DNA of 64,000 bases from Watersipora subatra (lineage: Eukaryota > Bryozoa > Gymnolaemata > Cheilostomatida > Watersiporidae). The position numbers were made by a program, and so were the translations under genes. The stretch spans positions 1,178,001-1,242,000 of the forward strand of contig NC_088714.1 in the NCBI RefSeq assembly GCF_963576615.1. Reading direction: 5' to 3'. Of this stretch, positions 10,161 to 23,000 are shown piece by piece. Position 1 is the first letter of the stretch. Each line of letters starts with the position of its first letter. A model generated the notes under the pieces. The model made no database searches and was not told the DNA's origin. It was given only the letters and a program-made list of their open reading frames with translations.

Positions 10161-10811
10161 CTGTTCACTTGTGAAATGTTATACGTTTCTGCTCATTTAT
10201 TCTAGTCCCCAGCTCACAATGTATTTGTAAGTATTTTGGCGTTTATTTGCTATCATCATACACTGTTAAGTCAAACAAGGCTTATCTGCGTATCATGCAC
10301 AAATATAAATTATAGAGAGGTCAATAAAATCCCTGAAAAAGCAAAGGGATTGGCAACTAATTGTAATGAGAAGGCAACTCCTAATGCCGAATATCCAGGC
10401 ACTAACACCGCCCATGACATAAAGGAAGCGCCAAAAGGAGGTTGGAGATATCACTGGGACAACATTCCAAATAAAGATCGGCGTTGCAACTTGTAAAAAA
10501 GCTAGCGTATTGTGATAGATGTCAATTGATTGAAACTTTCTTTGGAATTTTGTAGTTGGTTGGCATCGTTGCAAGTAACAAAGCGAGCTTCCAGAAAAAT
10601 CTAGATATGTAGTTGTCATGGTGCACTGCGTTGTGACCGTGCTCCGTTTGTAGCCTTAGATTTTTTAAAACCACTCGTCATGATCGCTGCAATTTAGCAA
10701 TCTCAACACAGCTTTGGTCGCTTGAGCTATAACAAAATTCCAGCTTAAGATTTTATTTTCACGCCAGTCCATTCATTAGTTTATTTTCACAATCGTAAGA
10801 TTTACGCTACA
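10161..10811. other. Intergenic: phosphatase 3' flank and DNAAF2 upstream region
   Basis: Holds the 3' untranslated region of the phosphatase and the presumed promoter of DNAAF2. An AATAAA at 10323-10328, about 165 bp after the stop, is a plausible polyadenylation signal. No convincing TATA box is seen. Confidence 0.4.
10323..10328 (+). promoter_or_regulatory. Candidate polyadenylation signal for LMW-PTP
   Basis: Canonical AATAAA about 165 bp downstream of the TAA stop codon. No transcript evidence is available. Confidence 0.35.
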
Positions 10812-11031
10812 ATGGCATCTTCTCGTGAAGATAGATGGAAAGACCTTGATGTGACTAAAGAAGAAGTAGATAAAATAGGAAAAGCTTTAAAAGATGAAAA
10901 GTTCAGAAAAATGTTTGTGGAATATGCTGAAGAGATATCAGATCCCAAAAACCGGGAGATTTATGAAAAAGAAATAGCTCAAATGGAAGCAGAAAAGGGC
11001 ATGGATGTACAATTTATTCACCCTAAGCCTG
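10812..11031 (+). CDS. DNAAF2: DNAAF2 exon 1
   Basis: Starts at ATG (MASSREDRWKDLDVTKEEVD) and ends within a Gly codon before GTAAGA. FRKMFVEYAEEISDPKNR and the closing FIHPKPG are typical of the kintoun N-terminus. Confidence 0.95.
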
Positions 11032-14000
11032 GTAAGAGGTTACTACATTTGATTAGTGATTTATACTAGCAGTGAGTTAGTTCTTTCTGACAGTAGTAGC
11101 CTGTGTCTGTTGCTAGATGTGCTTTTAAGAGTATTTTCATATTTCAACTAGAGGAAGAAAAGTTGATCTACTACTAGAGGAAGAAAGTGTATTATCTTCG
11201 TTATGGACACGATCTTAGCAAAAAGACTGAACAGTCCTGCCTTTCGATACAATGCTCTTGAAGCTCAAGCTGATCCATGCAATTAAACCAATTTCTTAAA
11301 GTTCTTTTTTGTCGACTTTTAAATCATTTAATTTTTTTTAACTGCTCGTTTGATCAGCCCCGTTTTTTATGTGGTGATTGAATTTATCAGTCATCATTGA
11401 ATTTTGATTTGTGAAGTCGTACCTTCTTAGTAATAGTACACACAGAGATGAATATTTCTTAGCAGTGAAATGGCCTTAGTTGTATGTCTCAAAGTAGAGA
11501 GCCTTTGGCTCATTCACACAAATATGTGTTAATAGTATGGTTTTTGTTTCTTGGTTATTTGAGTAACCTTCAAGTTTTTCTCAGCATGCAAATCATGATC
11601 TTATTTTTACATTTTATTAACTGAAGAAAATAGTTATCAATGAATGGCAGGTGCTGTCATCAGACTTTTAGGCTCGCTTGATCTATAGCAGTTATTTTAC
11701 AGTTTGCTAAAAACCTGTTCATCTCTTTTAACTCATGCTGTACAGTATGTTCTTAGGTCATGTACTAAAAGTGAAAACCAAATCACCAGGAAGCTATGAT
11801 TTTGCTAAGACATTTATCAACATTTGTCAGAACGAGTTCATTGATCGCCCATCAAATGAAAAGAAAACTCAGTCAAATGGGAAAATGGGTCTGCAGTGGA
11901 GCATTCCTCACAGTTTCAGGTGTGCAGACAGAAACCATTTCTGAATTGCTTTATTTTCTAATGTTAATAGGCCCACATCGTAGAGTGTTTGATGCTGAGT
12001 CGTAAAGAATAATAGCCTAATTGTGTATGCTTTAACTCAAGATGTTTATCAGTGCAAAACTAGTTTGTCTGTTTTTTTAGAACAGCAAATAAACACTCAT
12101 TCCCTTCTTAAAGTGCAAATAATAGAATAATTTAGTTGATAAAAGACTTTTTAAAATGTGCTACCTGCCTTCCACAATCTGGCTGAGCAAAATCTTTCTC
12201 AAACAAGTATTTTATTGAACTGTTTTCTTTAATATTGGCTGTAAATGAAAGTTTGAGCTCAGCTCAGTCAGTATCTTTTACCATAACAATGAACCAAAAT
12301 ACCATAATAATAATATGATGCATTACATACCATAAAACCTCTATTTGAACGCCACCTTTATTTGACCATCACTGTAGGAGAAGGGTTGAAAAATGGAATG
12401 CCACCCTTTAATTTAATTTAATGCCACCTCCATTTTACTGCCACTTTGACATTCTTAGATTTTTATGAACCCGCAATAACAAGTGCTCAGTAAAAATTTG
12501 TTCACGAAATGGTACTAATAATGACTCGGTTACATCAATAACATACCGGTAATTCTTTCATTGTTGCAGTTTGTATCGAAAGTCCATTTTTTAACTCCAA
12601 AGCTTTACAGATTTCCATTAAAACTTTGAAAGCAACACAACAGAAATCATTAAGAACTGTATCAAGCTAATAGTCGTTTCTTTTTCAACGTGGTCTTGTT
12701 TTTTAACGTATGTGAGAAACCATTTAACATTTACGAATTTTGAAGCTAAATATTGTGCTTTAGCGAGCATGCGACTAAAGGTTTATCATTATTTCTGTGA
12801 AAAGTATTTTAAATAGCAACACGTAAAAGTTTTGCTATGCCAAATAATTGTTTGGACGCTAATATTGACTAGTTCAGCAGTGCAAAAGAAAAGTTGAGGT
12901 CAGCAGGCACTGCGGAAACTATTGAACAGGAATGCAATCGAAACACAACTGGCTGAGCAAATGATGCAAATATTTTTGTTTCAAAAATGCTAGTTTTTGT
13001 TTCTGCATATATTATAAATATGGTTTATTTACGTTACTTGCTTTTTAATATATATTTGTAGCATTTGATAGATTATTATAGGCCTATATACAACTTATCA
13101 ATTTGCAGATTTATACCATAGTAGTTGATAACATCATTGCAGTTATATAACCTTGGCTTACATTGGAATGATGCTCATAACTCCTCTTCTATTGCACATA
13201 AAAAGCCACTTTTGGCTGCAAACTGTAACAAACATCAATGAGTGCAATGAACTTTTATGCAACCTTATTAAATATAGTTATAAAATAAAAGTATGCCTTC
13301 ACCTTAAGAATAAAATAAAAAATTGAAAGCTCCAATGAATCGCAACACAGGCTACAAGATCATTATAGGTTAATTGCAAGCAATAAATATCAACTAGTAG
13401 AGATATTACCCAGCTTCCTAATGCATATTTATTTAGAGATCTAAGACAAGTTGGAGGTAAGTTATCGTAGATTTATTGCATCCATAAAGGTAAATGTCAC
13501 TTGCCCTAAGGCGAAAATATCGATTGCCTAAAATATAAACAACATTCACTTCATCCGCAAAAGAGTTAAATTTATTTTCCCTAAGTTCTGGAAAGCTATT
13601 TGAAAAATACTCGCCACCCTTTATTTGAATGTCATTTCTAATAAAGGCCATTCTAGGGGAATGGTTGAAAAATGGAGCGCCATGGCGTTCAAATAGAGGT
13701 TTTTGCTGTAATAATATGGTAATGAAATGACTCACATTTTTGTTACGCCAATGTTATTATAACAGCATCGATTTTTATTCGGAGTTCTGCTCCTGGGTAA
13801 CCGTAACGACTGTACAGCCTCGGGAGTAGGAGGGTATTTTGAGCCATATTATGAGTCCGTATTATGAGTCCATATTAGTAGTACGTATTAGTAGTCTGTA
13901 TTAGTAGTATGTATTAGTAGTACGTATTAGTAGTCTGTATTAGTAGTACGTATTAGTAGTCTGTATTAGTAGTCTGTATTAGTAGCCTGTATTAGTAGTC

Positions 14001-17000
14001 TGTATTAGTAGTCTGTATTAGTAGCCTGTATTAGTAGTCTGTATTAGTAGTCTGTATTAGTAGTACGTATTAGTAGTCTGTATTAGTAGTCTCTATTAGT
14101 AGCCTGTATTAGTAGTACGTATTAGTAGTACGTATTAGTAGTCTGTATTAGTAGTCTGTATTAGTAGTCTGTATTAGTAGTACGTATTAGTAGTACGTAT
14201 TAGTAGTCTGTATTAGTAGTCTGTATTAGTAGTACGTATTAGTAGTACATATTAGTAGTACGTATTAGTAGTCTGTATTAGTAGTCTGTATTAGTAGTCT
14301 GTATTAGTAGTACGTATTAGTAGTCTGTATTAGTAGTCTGTATTAGTAGTACGTATTAGTAGTACGTATTAGTAGTACGTATTAGTAGTCTGTATTAGTA
14401 GTCTGTATTAGTAGTACGTATTAGTAGTACGTATTAGTAGTACGTATTAGTAGTCTGTATTAGTAGTCTGTATTAGTAGTCTGTATTAGTAGTGCGTATT
14501 AGTAGTACGTATTAGTAGTACGTATTAGTAGTTCGTATTAGTAGTCCATATAACTTCTACATTATACTGTATGTTGTCAAACATAGTTACACAGTGTGTA
14601 CAGAGTGTGTGTGTACTTATTGTCAGTTTAAGTATTACTAGCAATACTGTTGTATTATAAACACAATGATCAGTCAGTAGAAATTATATCTGACATTAGT
14701 TTAGTTCTAATGCAAAAAAATATTCATAAAAAATGTTTGGATCATTTTGCATTATTACATGTAGTAATAATTGGGCTCACTCAGCCTTTACAAGCTGATA
14801 TCTCGTGGCAGTCACTCGCATGCATTGTAACTATAGCAGTTATTTTAGACTACATGTAAATAATTACTGCACTGTTTTTACTGTTGAATTTTGAGGTTAT
14901 TAGCTGGAGAGCTTTATTTGAAGAATGCTCATGCATGATCTGCTAGAACTTTTCATAACTCGGTATTACCAGTTGCATGTCTAATTCAACAGTAATATCT
15001 ACACAAATTTGTTCTGAACTATTGAAGACTATCCCATCCATGATTGTGTATTGTTTGCATGCGAGCAGAATGTGTTTTACAGCCCTGCCAGGGAAGACTT
15101 GGACAAAAAAGGAGAAAAGTGTGCAGTTTACGATGTTGTTTTTCATCCAGACACATACAAGCTGTCTGAAAATCCCTCTTTTCTGAAACTGCTTCATGAC
15201 ACTGCACTGGACGGTAGGTGAACAGAGGGTGGGCAGGGTCAGGGGTGGATAGAGTCAAGGGTGGATAAGGTCAGCTGCGAGATGTTACAATCAGTCGTAT
15301 TTTTGTGTGAATCTTTCACGTTCCATAATATAATTTTTGCATATTTTGCTGATGTTAGCAATTTGGATGCCAGAGGCTAGGTGATGTTAGCAATTTGGGT
15401 GCCAGAGGCTAGGTGATGTTAGCAATTTAGGTGCCAGAGGCTAGGTGATGTTAGCAATTTGGGTGCCAGAGGCTAGGTGACGTTAGCAATTTGGGTGCCA
15501 GAGGCTAGGTGATGTTAGCAATTTGGGTGCCAGAGGCTAGGTGATGTTAGCAATTTGGGTGCCAGAGGCTAGGTGATGTTAGCAATTTGGGTGCCAGAGG
15601 CTAGGTGATGTTAGCAATTTGGGTGCCAGAGGCTAGGTGATGTTAGCAATTTGGGTGCCAGAGGCTAGGTGATGTTAGCAATTTGGGTGCCAGAGGCTAG
15701 GTGATGTTAGCAATTTGGGTGCCAGAGGCTAGGTGACGTTAGCAATTTGGATGCCAGAGGCTAGGTGATGTTAACAATTTGGGTGCCAGAGGCTAGGTGA
15801 TGTTAGCATTTTGGGTGCCAGAGGCTAGGTGACGTTAGCAATTTGGGTGCCAGAGGCTAGGTGATTTTCGCCAACGTTGCAGGATATGTCTAGATAAACA
15901 ATTAGAGCCTTGATCACTCGCAGACAAGTGGCCTATTAATGCGAGGACAGCTGCCTGGCTGCTGATTTGCTAACGCTTGTTTCTTATTGGCTAATTTTGT
16001 TAGAGCTGGTCAGCCGTGTGTACAACTACCTACAAATTCTGTTGGCATGTCTTACTGACCCTAGAATTTGGTTCTTATACAGAGAGCATCTCATCTACCA
16101 ATACGTAGTCCGTTTGGCTGTTGCTTGCTCTGAATCCTCTCTATATTCTCACGTTACTTGTATGCAACCTCAGGTCGTGTCTTCTTGTGTACGGCACATC
16201 TGCGCCTTGAAATTGGACATTTTTAACCATTTTTTGCTCTCATTTCTCTTCTCTTCAATGGCCCGAATCTAAGATAATTCCCAATTGTCTCGTGTGCCTG
16301 TACATCCTTCAGTTTAGATTATGTGCTAGAGGTTAGAGGATAGAGGCTGCATCTGTAAGCATGCAATTAATGTATGAATGTAGACGATAAGGTTAACTTA
16401 TAGTACAAATAGTTTGAAACTCTCCACTAGTTTTGGTGGCTTGTTGCTTTCTAGGGTTGGAGCGACAGTTTGGACTGAAGATTGACCGATCTTCAGTGGT
16501 CGAGTTCAAACAGCTAAAATTCAAAGGTCGTCCTGAGGCTACGATCATGCGCAAGAAAAAAGAGACATCGACAGATGCAGAGAACAACAATAACTCGAAC
16601 AAGGAAAATGATCCGCTCGCTAATTTTCCCTATCCCTACGAAAAGGGTGTTACTTCTGAAGAACTCTCTCAGAGGAAGATCGAAGAGGTAGGAATGTCTC
16701 CGAGTTATAAGTTATTTACGGAGTTAAGTAGTATACCAGTTTACTACTGCTTCTACTCGCGCTATAGATGGTGAAATATATATAAATGCCTTATGGGTTT
16801 TTGTGTATAACTCTCATTCTAGAAGTTTTAAAGTGAAGCAGCTAGCACTTGGTTTTTTGTGGCAAAGTGAACATGCAGGTTTACCATGATGCCAAATAAT
16901 TCTACTAGCTAATAGTTCTACTATTCTAGGCGACTAGTCCAACTGAATCTAGCTAAAAAAGTGTTAGGATATTCAGAGACTTGTATCGCTCGTACAGTGT

Positions 17001-20000
17001 ATCGCTAGTACAGTAGTATCTCTAGCGCAGTAGTATCTCTAGTACAGTAGTATCTCTAGTACAGTTGTATCGCTCGTACAGTTGTATCGCTAATACAGCT
17101 GTATCGCTAGTACAGCTGTATTGCTAGTACAGCTGTATTGCTAGTACAGTTGTATCGCTAGTACAGCTGTATCGCTAGTACAGCTGTATCGCTAGTACAG
17201 TTGTATCGCTAGTACAGGTGTATCGCTAGTACAGGTGTATCGCTAGTACAGTTGTATCGCTAGTACAGTTGTATCGCTAGTACAGCTGTATCGCTAGTAC
17301 AGTTGTATCGCTAGTACAGTAACATAATTGCTAGTAGGGTCGTTTGCTATTTCAATCATATCACTAGTACAGTCGTACAAGCACATTAATACAGTAGTAG
17401 CCTTAGTACAATCGCATCTCTAGTATAGTTGTATTTCTAATACAGAGGTAACCATCACAAAAGTAATTTGTGGCCAAACTGAAAGTGACTTAGTTCAAGC
17501 AACCACACATGGTCGTATTGCTAGCGCAGTCATATCTCTAGTACAACCACACATGGTCGCATCGCTAGCGCAGTCATATCTCTAGTACAACCACACATGG
17601 TCGTATCGCTAGCGCAGTCATATCTCTAGTACAACCACACATGGTCGTATCGCTAGCGCAGTCATATCTCTAGTACAGCCACACATGGTCGTATCGCTAG
17701 CGCAGTCATATTTCTAGTACAACCACACATGGTCGTATCGCTAGCGCAGTCATATCTCTAGTACAGCCACACATGGTCGTATCGCTAGCGCAGTCATATC
17801 TCTAGTACAGCTATAATTAGCTATACTCATCTAATTTTTACACAATAAACAAAATATGTCACACAAACAGATAGAAGCTGCTAACACAGGTTCCGTCGTC
17901 ATATTTCTGGTATTTGCTCATTACCAATGTTTCAAGTCTAAAGTTGTCATTTGCATTATTGTATTTGTTATTTCAAGTCTGATATACAGTTTAAAGACAG
18001 TCATGACAGTGTAGGCCCTACACTGTAGGATAATAAAAGTCTTTCCATGCTATGCCGCGCTTTGTCTGCAAATACTACACTAGATTACGGGCAGAAAATC
18101 GGTCAGTGAGGCTTACGTACACTTGTTTACGTCTTAGTCAGTCTGTAGAGCCTGAGGGATGGACATAGTAAATTAAAGCTGAGTGAACCTTGTGCGTGTA
18201 GCCCCTAGCCATCTCTTAGCCGCCATCCCCTAGCAGCGCCCCTAGTAGCGCCCCTAGCAGCGCTAGCTGATTATCTGTTTAACGCGCAGTTTACGTCTTA
18301 CGCTTGAGTGCAGCTTAGGTTTGCCGGCACAAGTGAAACCCCCTCGTGGCCATCCCCTATCAGCACACACGTCGTGTACCACTTCGTATGAAAGAATGAT
18401 CGGTGTCCAGCTGATTGATTTCCTGCCATATTATAGTGCGTTTAGCGTTTGCTTGTTGTGACACTATGGTCGGGCATTAAGGTGCGAAGCTTATCGTGTT
18501 GCTCAAACATTTTCTGTACCATGCCAACTAATGGGATCAAATCGCGCAATGGAGAGATGCAGCCGTTGTAACAAATGGCCGTCTCTCTCATCTCATGGAA
18601 ACTGACTTATTCTTTAGTCATGACTTACTGACTGGCATAGTAATATAACGTGTTTATTATTCCATACAACAACTATTATCTCTTTTTGAAAATAATGCAT
18701 TTTAGAGTGGTTGTTGTTTATCATTATCCAATTCCCTTTGCAAATGCTACAGGTAAAAAATGACATTACATATTAGGAATTACAGATAATGAATATCTGA
18801 CACACAGAGGTCACTATTATTTAACAAATATTAAATTATATAGTATATATACTAGCTGAATGCCCGGTGTTGCACAGGTATTAAAAAGGTCATTGATAGA
18901 TGAAGTGTGAGTATTTTAACAAATCGGGATTAAGGATTAACAGGTATAATAAATATCATGTGCACAATCATTCCATTAACATAGCTATGTAGCCGTTTGG
19001 CCTTGTGGTTTAGCATGCCTGTCTGTAGACCTGGAGGTGCTGAGTTCAAATCCTGTGCAAAGTGCATTTTTCGTTCCTAAATTTTTCTTCGCTATAACTG
19101 GACCCGCAAATGCCAAACCAACAGACGAACACTGGGATGTATATCCATGAATCTCAAAGTTTGTGTGTGTCCGTACTTCAGTTTGTCCAGCCATAGCTAT
19201 TAAAATGTCGAAAGGAAGACTCCGTATCGCAGCAGATTTGATCTTGGGACCATCCGTTCACCAGGCAAATGCCTTACTAATTTAGCTACATTGAGATTGA
19301 TGGATACATTGGGCGATATATGTCGCTATGTGCGTGAAAATACGCTCCCGCTCTCCGTTAAGGCACAATGCAATGCACTCTAGGTAGTAAGCTTACTCAA
19401 ATTAGCCGTTGGCAATGCTCCAGGCTAATGGCAAGTGGTAGGCAACTACATTACCTCAGTGTTTATAAGCCGATTTTTAATACCCGTGCAACACCAAGAA
19501 TTTCGCTAGTTTATATATAGATAAAAGGGTTAGTAAGTCTCCTGTTGGTAGCCTGTGGTCAGTCTGACTGAGTATACTCTTTTTTGTTAACCCTGAAATG
19601 TTAGCTGGGCAGCTTGAATTCTAGTCACAGGCTATCTAGTAGTTGAATTGCATAAGTGGCCTGGTTTGTATAAATATTTTTGTTATTGTCCCTGTTATAC
19701 GGAGCCTAAAAAGTATGTACAGTCAAACATGGATAACTCGAACTTCACGGGACCGAGCGAAAGTGTTCGAATTATCAGAGCGTTCAAGTTATCAGAGCAC
19801 TGTCACAAGTCCATGTATTTACTTATTTATTGTTAGATACATGTACATATACAAACTATAATATAAATCAAAAGCACAAATGGCTTGTTTCAAATTAAAT
19901 GCTTCTAATGTAAAGTTTAAAACGTTTTCATGAAAAAGTATAGAGATTTTTCTATCACTTGAGATTGGTTTGTTGTTTGAGGTGATGTTATTGCCAGGAC

Positions 20001-23000
20001 GTTTTTAGATTGACATTGGCAAAACTTGATCGTTGTTGAAATGCTCAAAAGAAAAGACATCAGTACATATACAAACTATAATATAAATCAAAAGCACAAA
20101 TGGCTTGTTTCAAATTAAATGCCTCTAATGTAAAGTTTAAAACGTTTTTATCAAAACGTATAGAGATTTTTTTATCACTTGAGATTGGTTTGTTGTTTGA
20201 GGTGATGTTATTGCCAGGACGTTTTTTAGATTGACATTGGCAAAACTTGATCGTTGTTGAAATGCTCAAAAGAAAAGACATCTTTTTCTTTTGAGCGTTT
20301 TATCCACGATCAATTTTGCCGATTTTTCTTGAAGTTTATGCAAAGATTACCTCACTTTACCTTGCTTCCGAAGGGCGATCGCTAAGCAGATGTTTGGTAT
20401 AAATCAAATTTTACTAAACCTTTAAAAAAGTCGTTGACAAAAAATATTTTGCCGATGGTGGTAATAACGACGCTTATGAATTACGAAAAGTTGAGGTTTA
20501 CCTCTATGGCTTGGAATAAAGTGATTTTCTAAAGCGATAACAACCGTTTCGGTAGCTGTTGGGAAAAAACAGTTCGAGTTAATAGTGTTGAGTTCGAGTT
20601 ATAGCAATTTATAGTTACGTGGGAACGGACCAAAGAAACCGTTCGAATTAACCATGTGTTCGAGCTATCCGTGGGCGAGTTATCCATGTTTCACTGTATT
20701 TGAAACTTTTACAGCTGAATTCAAATTATAGATACATGCAGATGTCTGTCTTGTAATCTGATATCCGTTTGTGACTCTAATGTGTGTAGATCAGGCATCT
20801 GCTATTTTTAAGCCACATAATTTTTCTACAGCCTTTATTATTGAAAAAATATCTTTCCATTTGTACAGCTAAATGTACTGCGCATTCAGTGAGATAGCCT
20901 GCTCTGGTATCAGTCAAGACCTCGTAATCAGGGCCATTTACGTATAATAAAACTCTGGTTTATCATGGAAGGTAGGAGAAGCCAGTCAGTGTTTGTAACA
21001 CTACACAAGTACTCGGAGTTATCCCCCTTAACACATCCAAATAGCCAAAGCTGCAGCTTAATGCTATTTGAACAAGTTTGCTCATTGCTTTATATGCCAT
21101 CTCGTAAGCTTTATATACAGATACAAAGACTGTACACACATGTAAGTATGATTTGCTGGTTCATATACATCTGGTTTAATGCATCACCATCTTGTATTCT
21201 TCTTGTAGGTTGAAGAACAGAATCGACGCCGACTAGCCCGCGAGGCAAAGCATAATGAAAAATCTAAAGATGTTACAAAAGAAGTGGAAGGGGGAGTCAC
21301 GACCCCTGAATACACGATCACTAATCAATATGGCATTGACATGGCTGACTTCAGCCAATCACTCGCCGGAGTACCTATGGTATCAAACTTATCTTATCTG
21401 CAACTATTTGTCATCTCTCAAACAGTATAATCAGTTACAGTCACAGCACCTCCGATCCTTTATATATAATATGCGTGTAGATGCCTCATGTATAGATGCC
21501 ATGAGGCGCATAAGGCATGAACTAACAGGATTGAGCTAACAGATTTTATTAATGAATAATTCTCATGAGTATTGGCTATTCTTGCCTCGCTGGCTATTTT
21601 TGCCTTACTCCAGCCAATGTTCAGGTGTTATTATCTCCTGTTCACATCGCTGTGTACCCTATTCAGCTGGCTTGTTCATCTTGACCTGTTATGGGTTTCC
21701 TGAAAATTCTTAAGATAGGCAAGGTTTCGAAAAAACAAACATTTGTTAGCTATGGGGCTACCAGCAGTTTTTGCTAACATAAAAAGCAAATGATTAAATA
21801 ATGCGGTACATTGTCTACACCATTGAAAGTTATTTGCTCTAGTTGACTTTCTAGAATGGTACACAGAGAAAAGGGTTTGTCTAAAATAAGGCAGACTGCA
21901 GAGTGCTCTAAGCGGTAGCCCGAGTCTCTGTCAGTACCAGTTTAGTACCTACTACTTAACATATTGATTCTCTTGAGTACTTTTAACCAGGCTTAAAATG
22001 TGCATAACCAATGAACTCTTGCGGTTGTTTGATGCTTTTACATGCATAATGATTTATCACCGGGGACTATCCTGGTCTAGTCTGTTGACATGGCTGGAGT
22101 CTATAGCACCCAGATTTCTATTCGCTAGTCTGTTGCAGTCTGTTTATTTGTCAATAGCAACCCATACAAAACAATGTTTCAAAATTTAAACTCTACGCAG
22201 TAGTACAAAAACGTTGTTACACGCACCTGTTTTCAGGCCTTCACTGAATACATAGGTAGACTATCTAAGCAGTATATTGTCCAGTGTGAGTATCAAACAG
22301 TTGAGCTAGTTAGCCACTATTTCAGACTGCGCTCTATAATATACCTGTAGCTCCATCTACTATTGACTGACCTCTATCAAATTTGTCATAACTTATATAC
22401 TATTTCAAAATAATAAACAGAAAGATTAGCTGTTTGCTTATCGAAAAATACAAAAGAAAGCTGCGTGTAAACTGCTTGATCATAGCTTTCTAAATATAAA
22501 CGAAAAGCAAAGGGATTACACAAGTGCACCACCAGTCGATAGCGCGCTCTAGGGCCTTTAAACTCTCGCTGCTACATAGTCTTTAACATTACTATTATTT
22601 TTTCTATTCGGGCAAATTTTTAATTTGTTATAATTATTAGGGCCCTCTTTGAACTTTCCTACGCGTACCCTATAAGGGTCGGCAGGACAAAATATTGAAA
22701 AAATGTTTGTCATTGAATAGGGTACATAAGGAGTATTTTTTTAGTTATGTATATCCATATACTTGAAGTTATCTTCTTCCTGTCCCTTTCGGTGATACAT
22801 GTCCAACTTGGTAATTACTCCGTTGATTACCCATGAATGAATCCAAAAATCATTTTTAGCCCAAGTACTCTGAACCCGTATGTTATAAAGCAAGCGTTTG
22901 GTTATTATAGCTTGAACACATTAACATATTTATAAAATTCTTGGGTCACGACTCTTGATGTATTTGGTTATTATAGCAAGCGTTTGGTTATTATAGCCTG

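Larger units (their letters stand above)
11920..15082. other. DNAAF2 intron 2
   Basis: A 3.2-kb intron that holds a TA-flanked MITE-like element (12330-13708) and a 13-bp minisatellite (13862-14560). No other coding signal is seen. Confidence 0.8.
16688..21208. other. DNAAF2 intron 4
   Basis: A 4.5-kb intron packed with repeats: a 17-bp array, a derived 44-bp array, a two-headed tRNA-derived repeat (18850-19510) and a TA-flanked MITE (19720-20696). No further exon is supported. Confidence 0.8.

Noticed and set aside
13433-13735. 100-codon minus-strand frame near the right end of a MITE
   Set aside because: It reads across the terminal inverted repeat and TA border, has no transposase motif, and is not kept in the second copy at 55850-57258.
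18992-19066. Possible functional tRNA gene
   Set aside because: The A- and B-box-like sequences are present but the acceptor and anticodon stems do not pair well, and it sits within a larger repeat. A SINE head is more likely.
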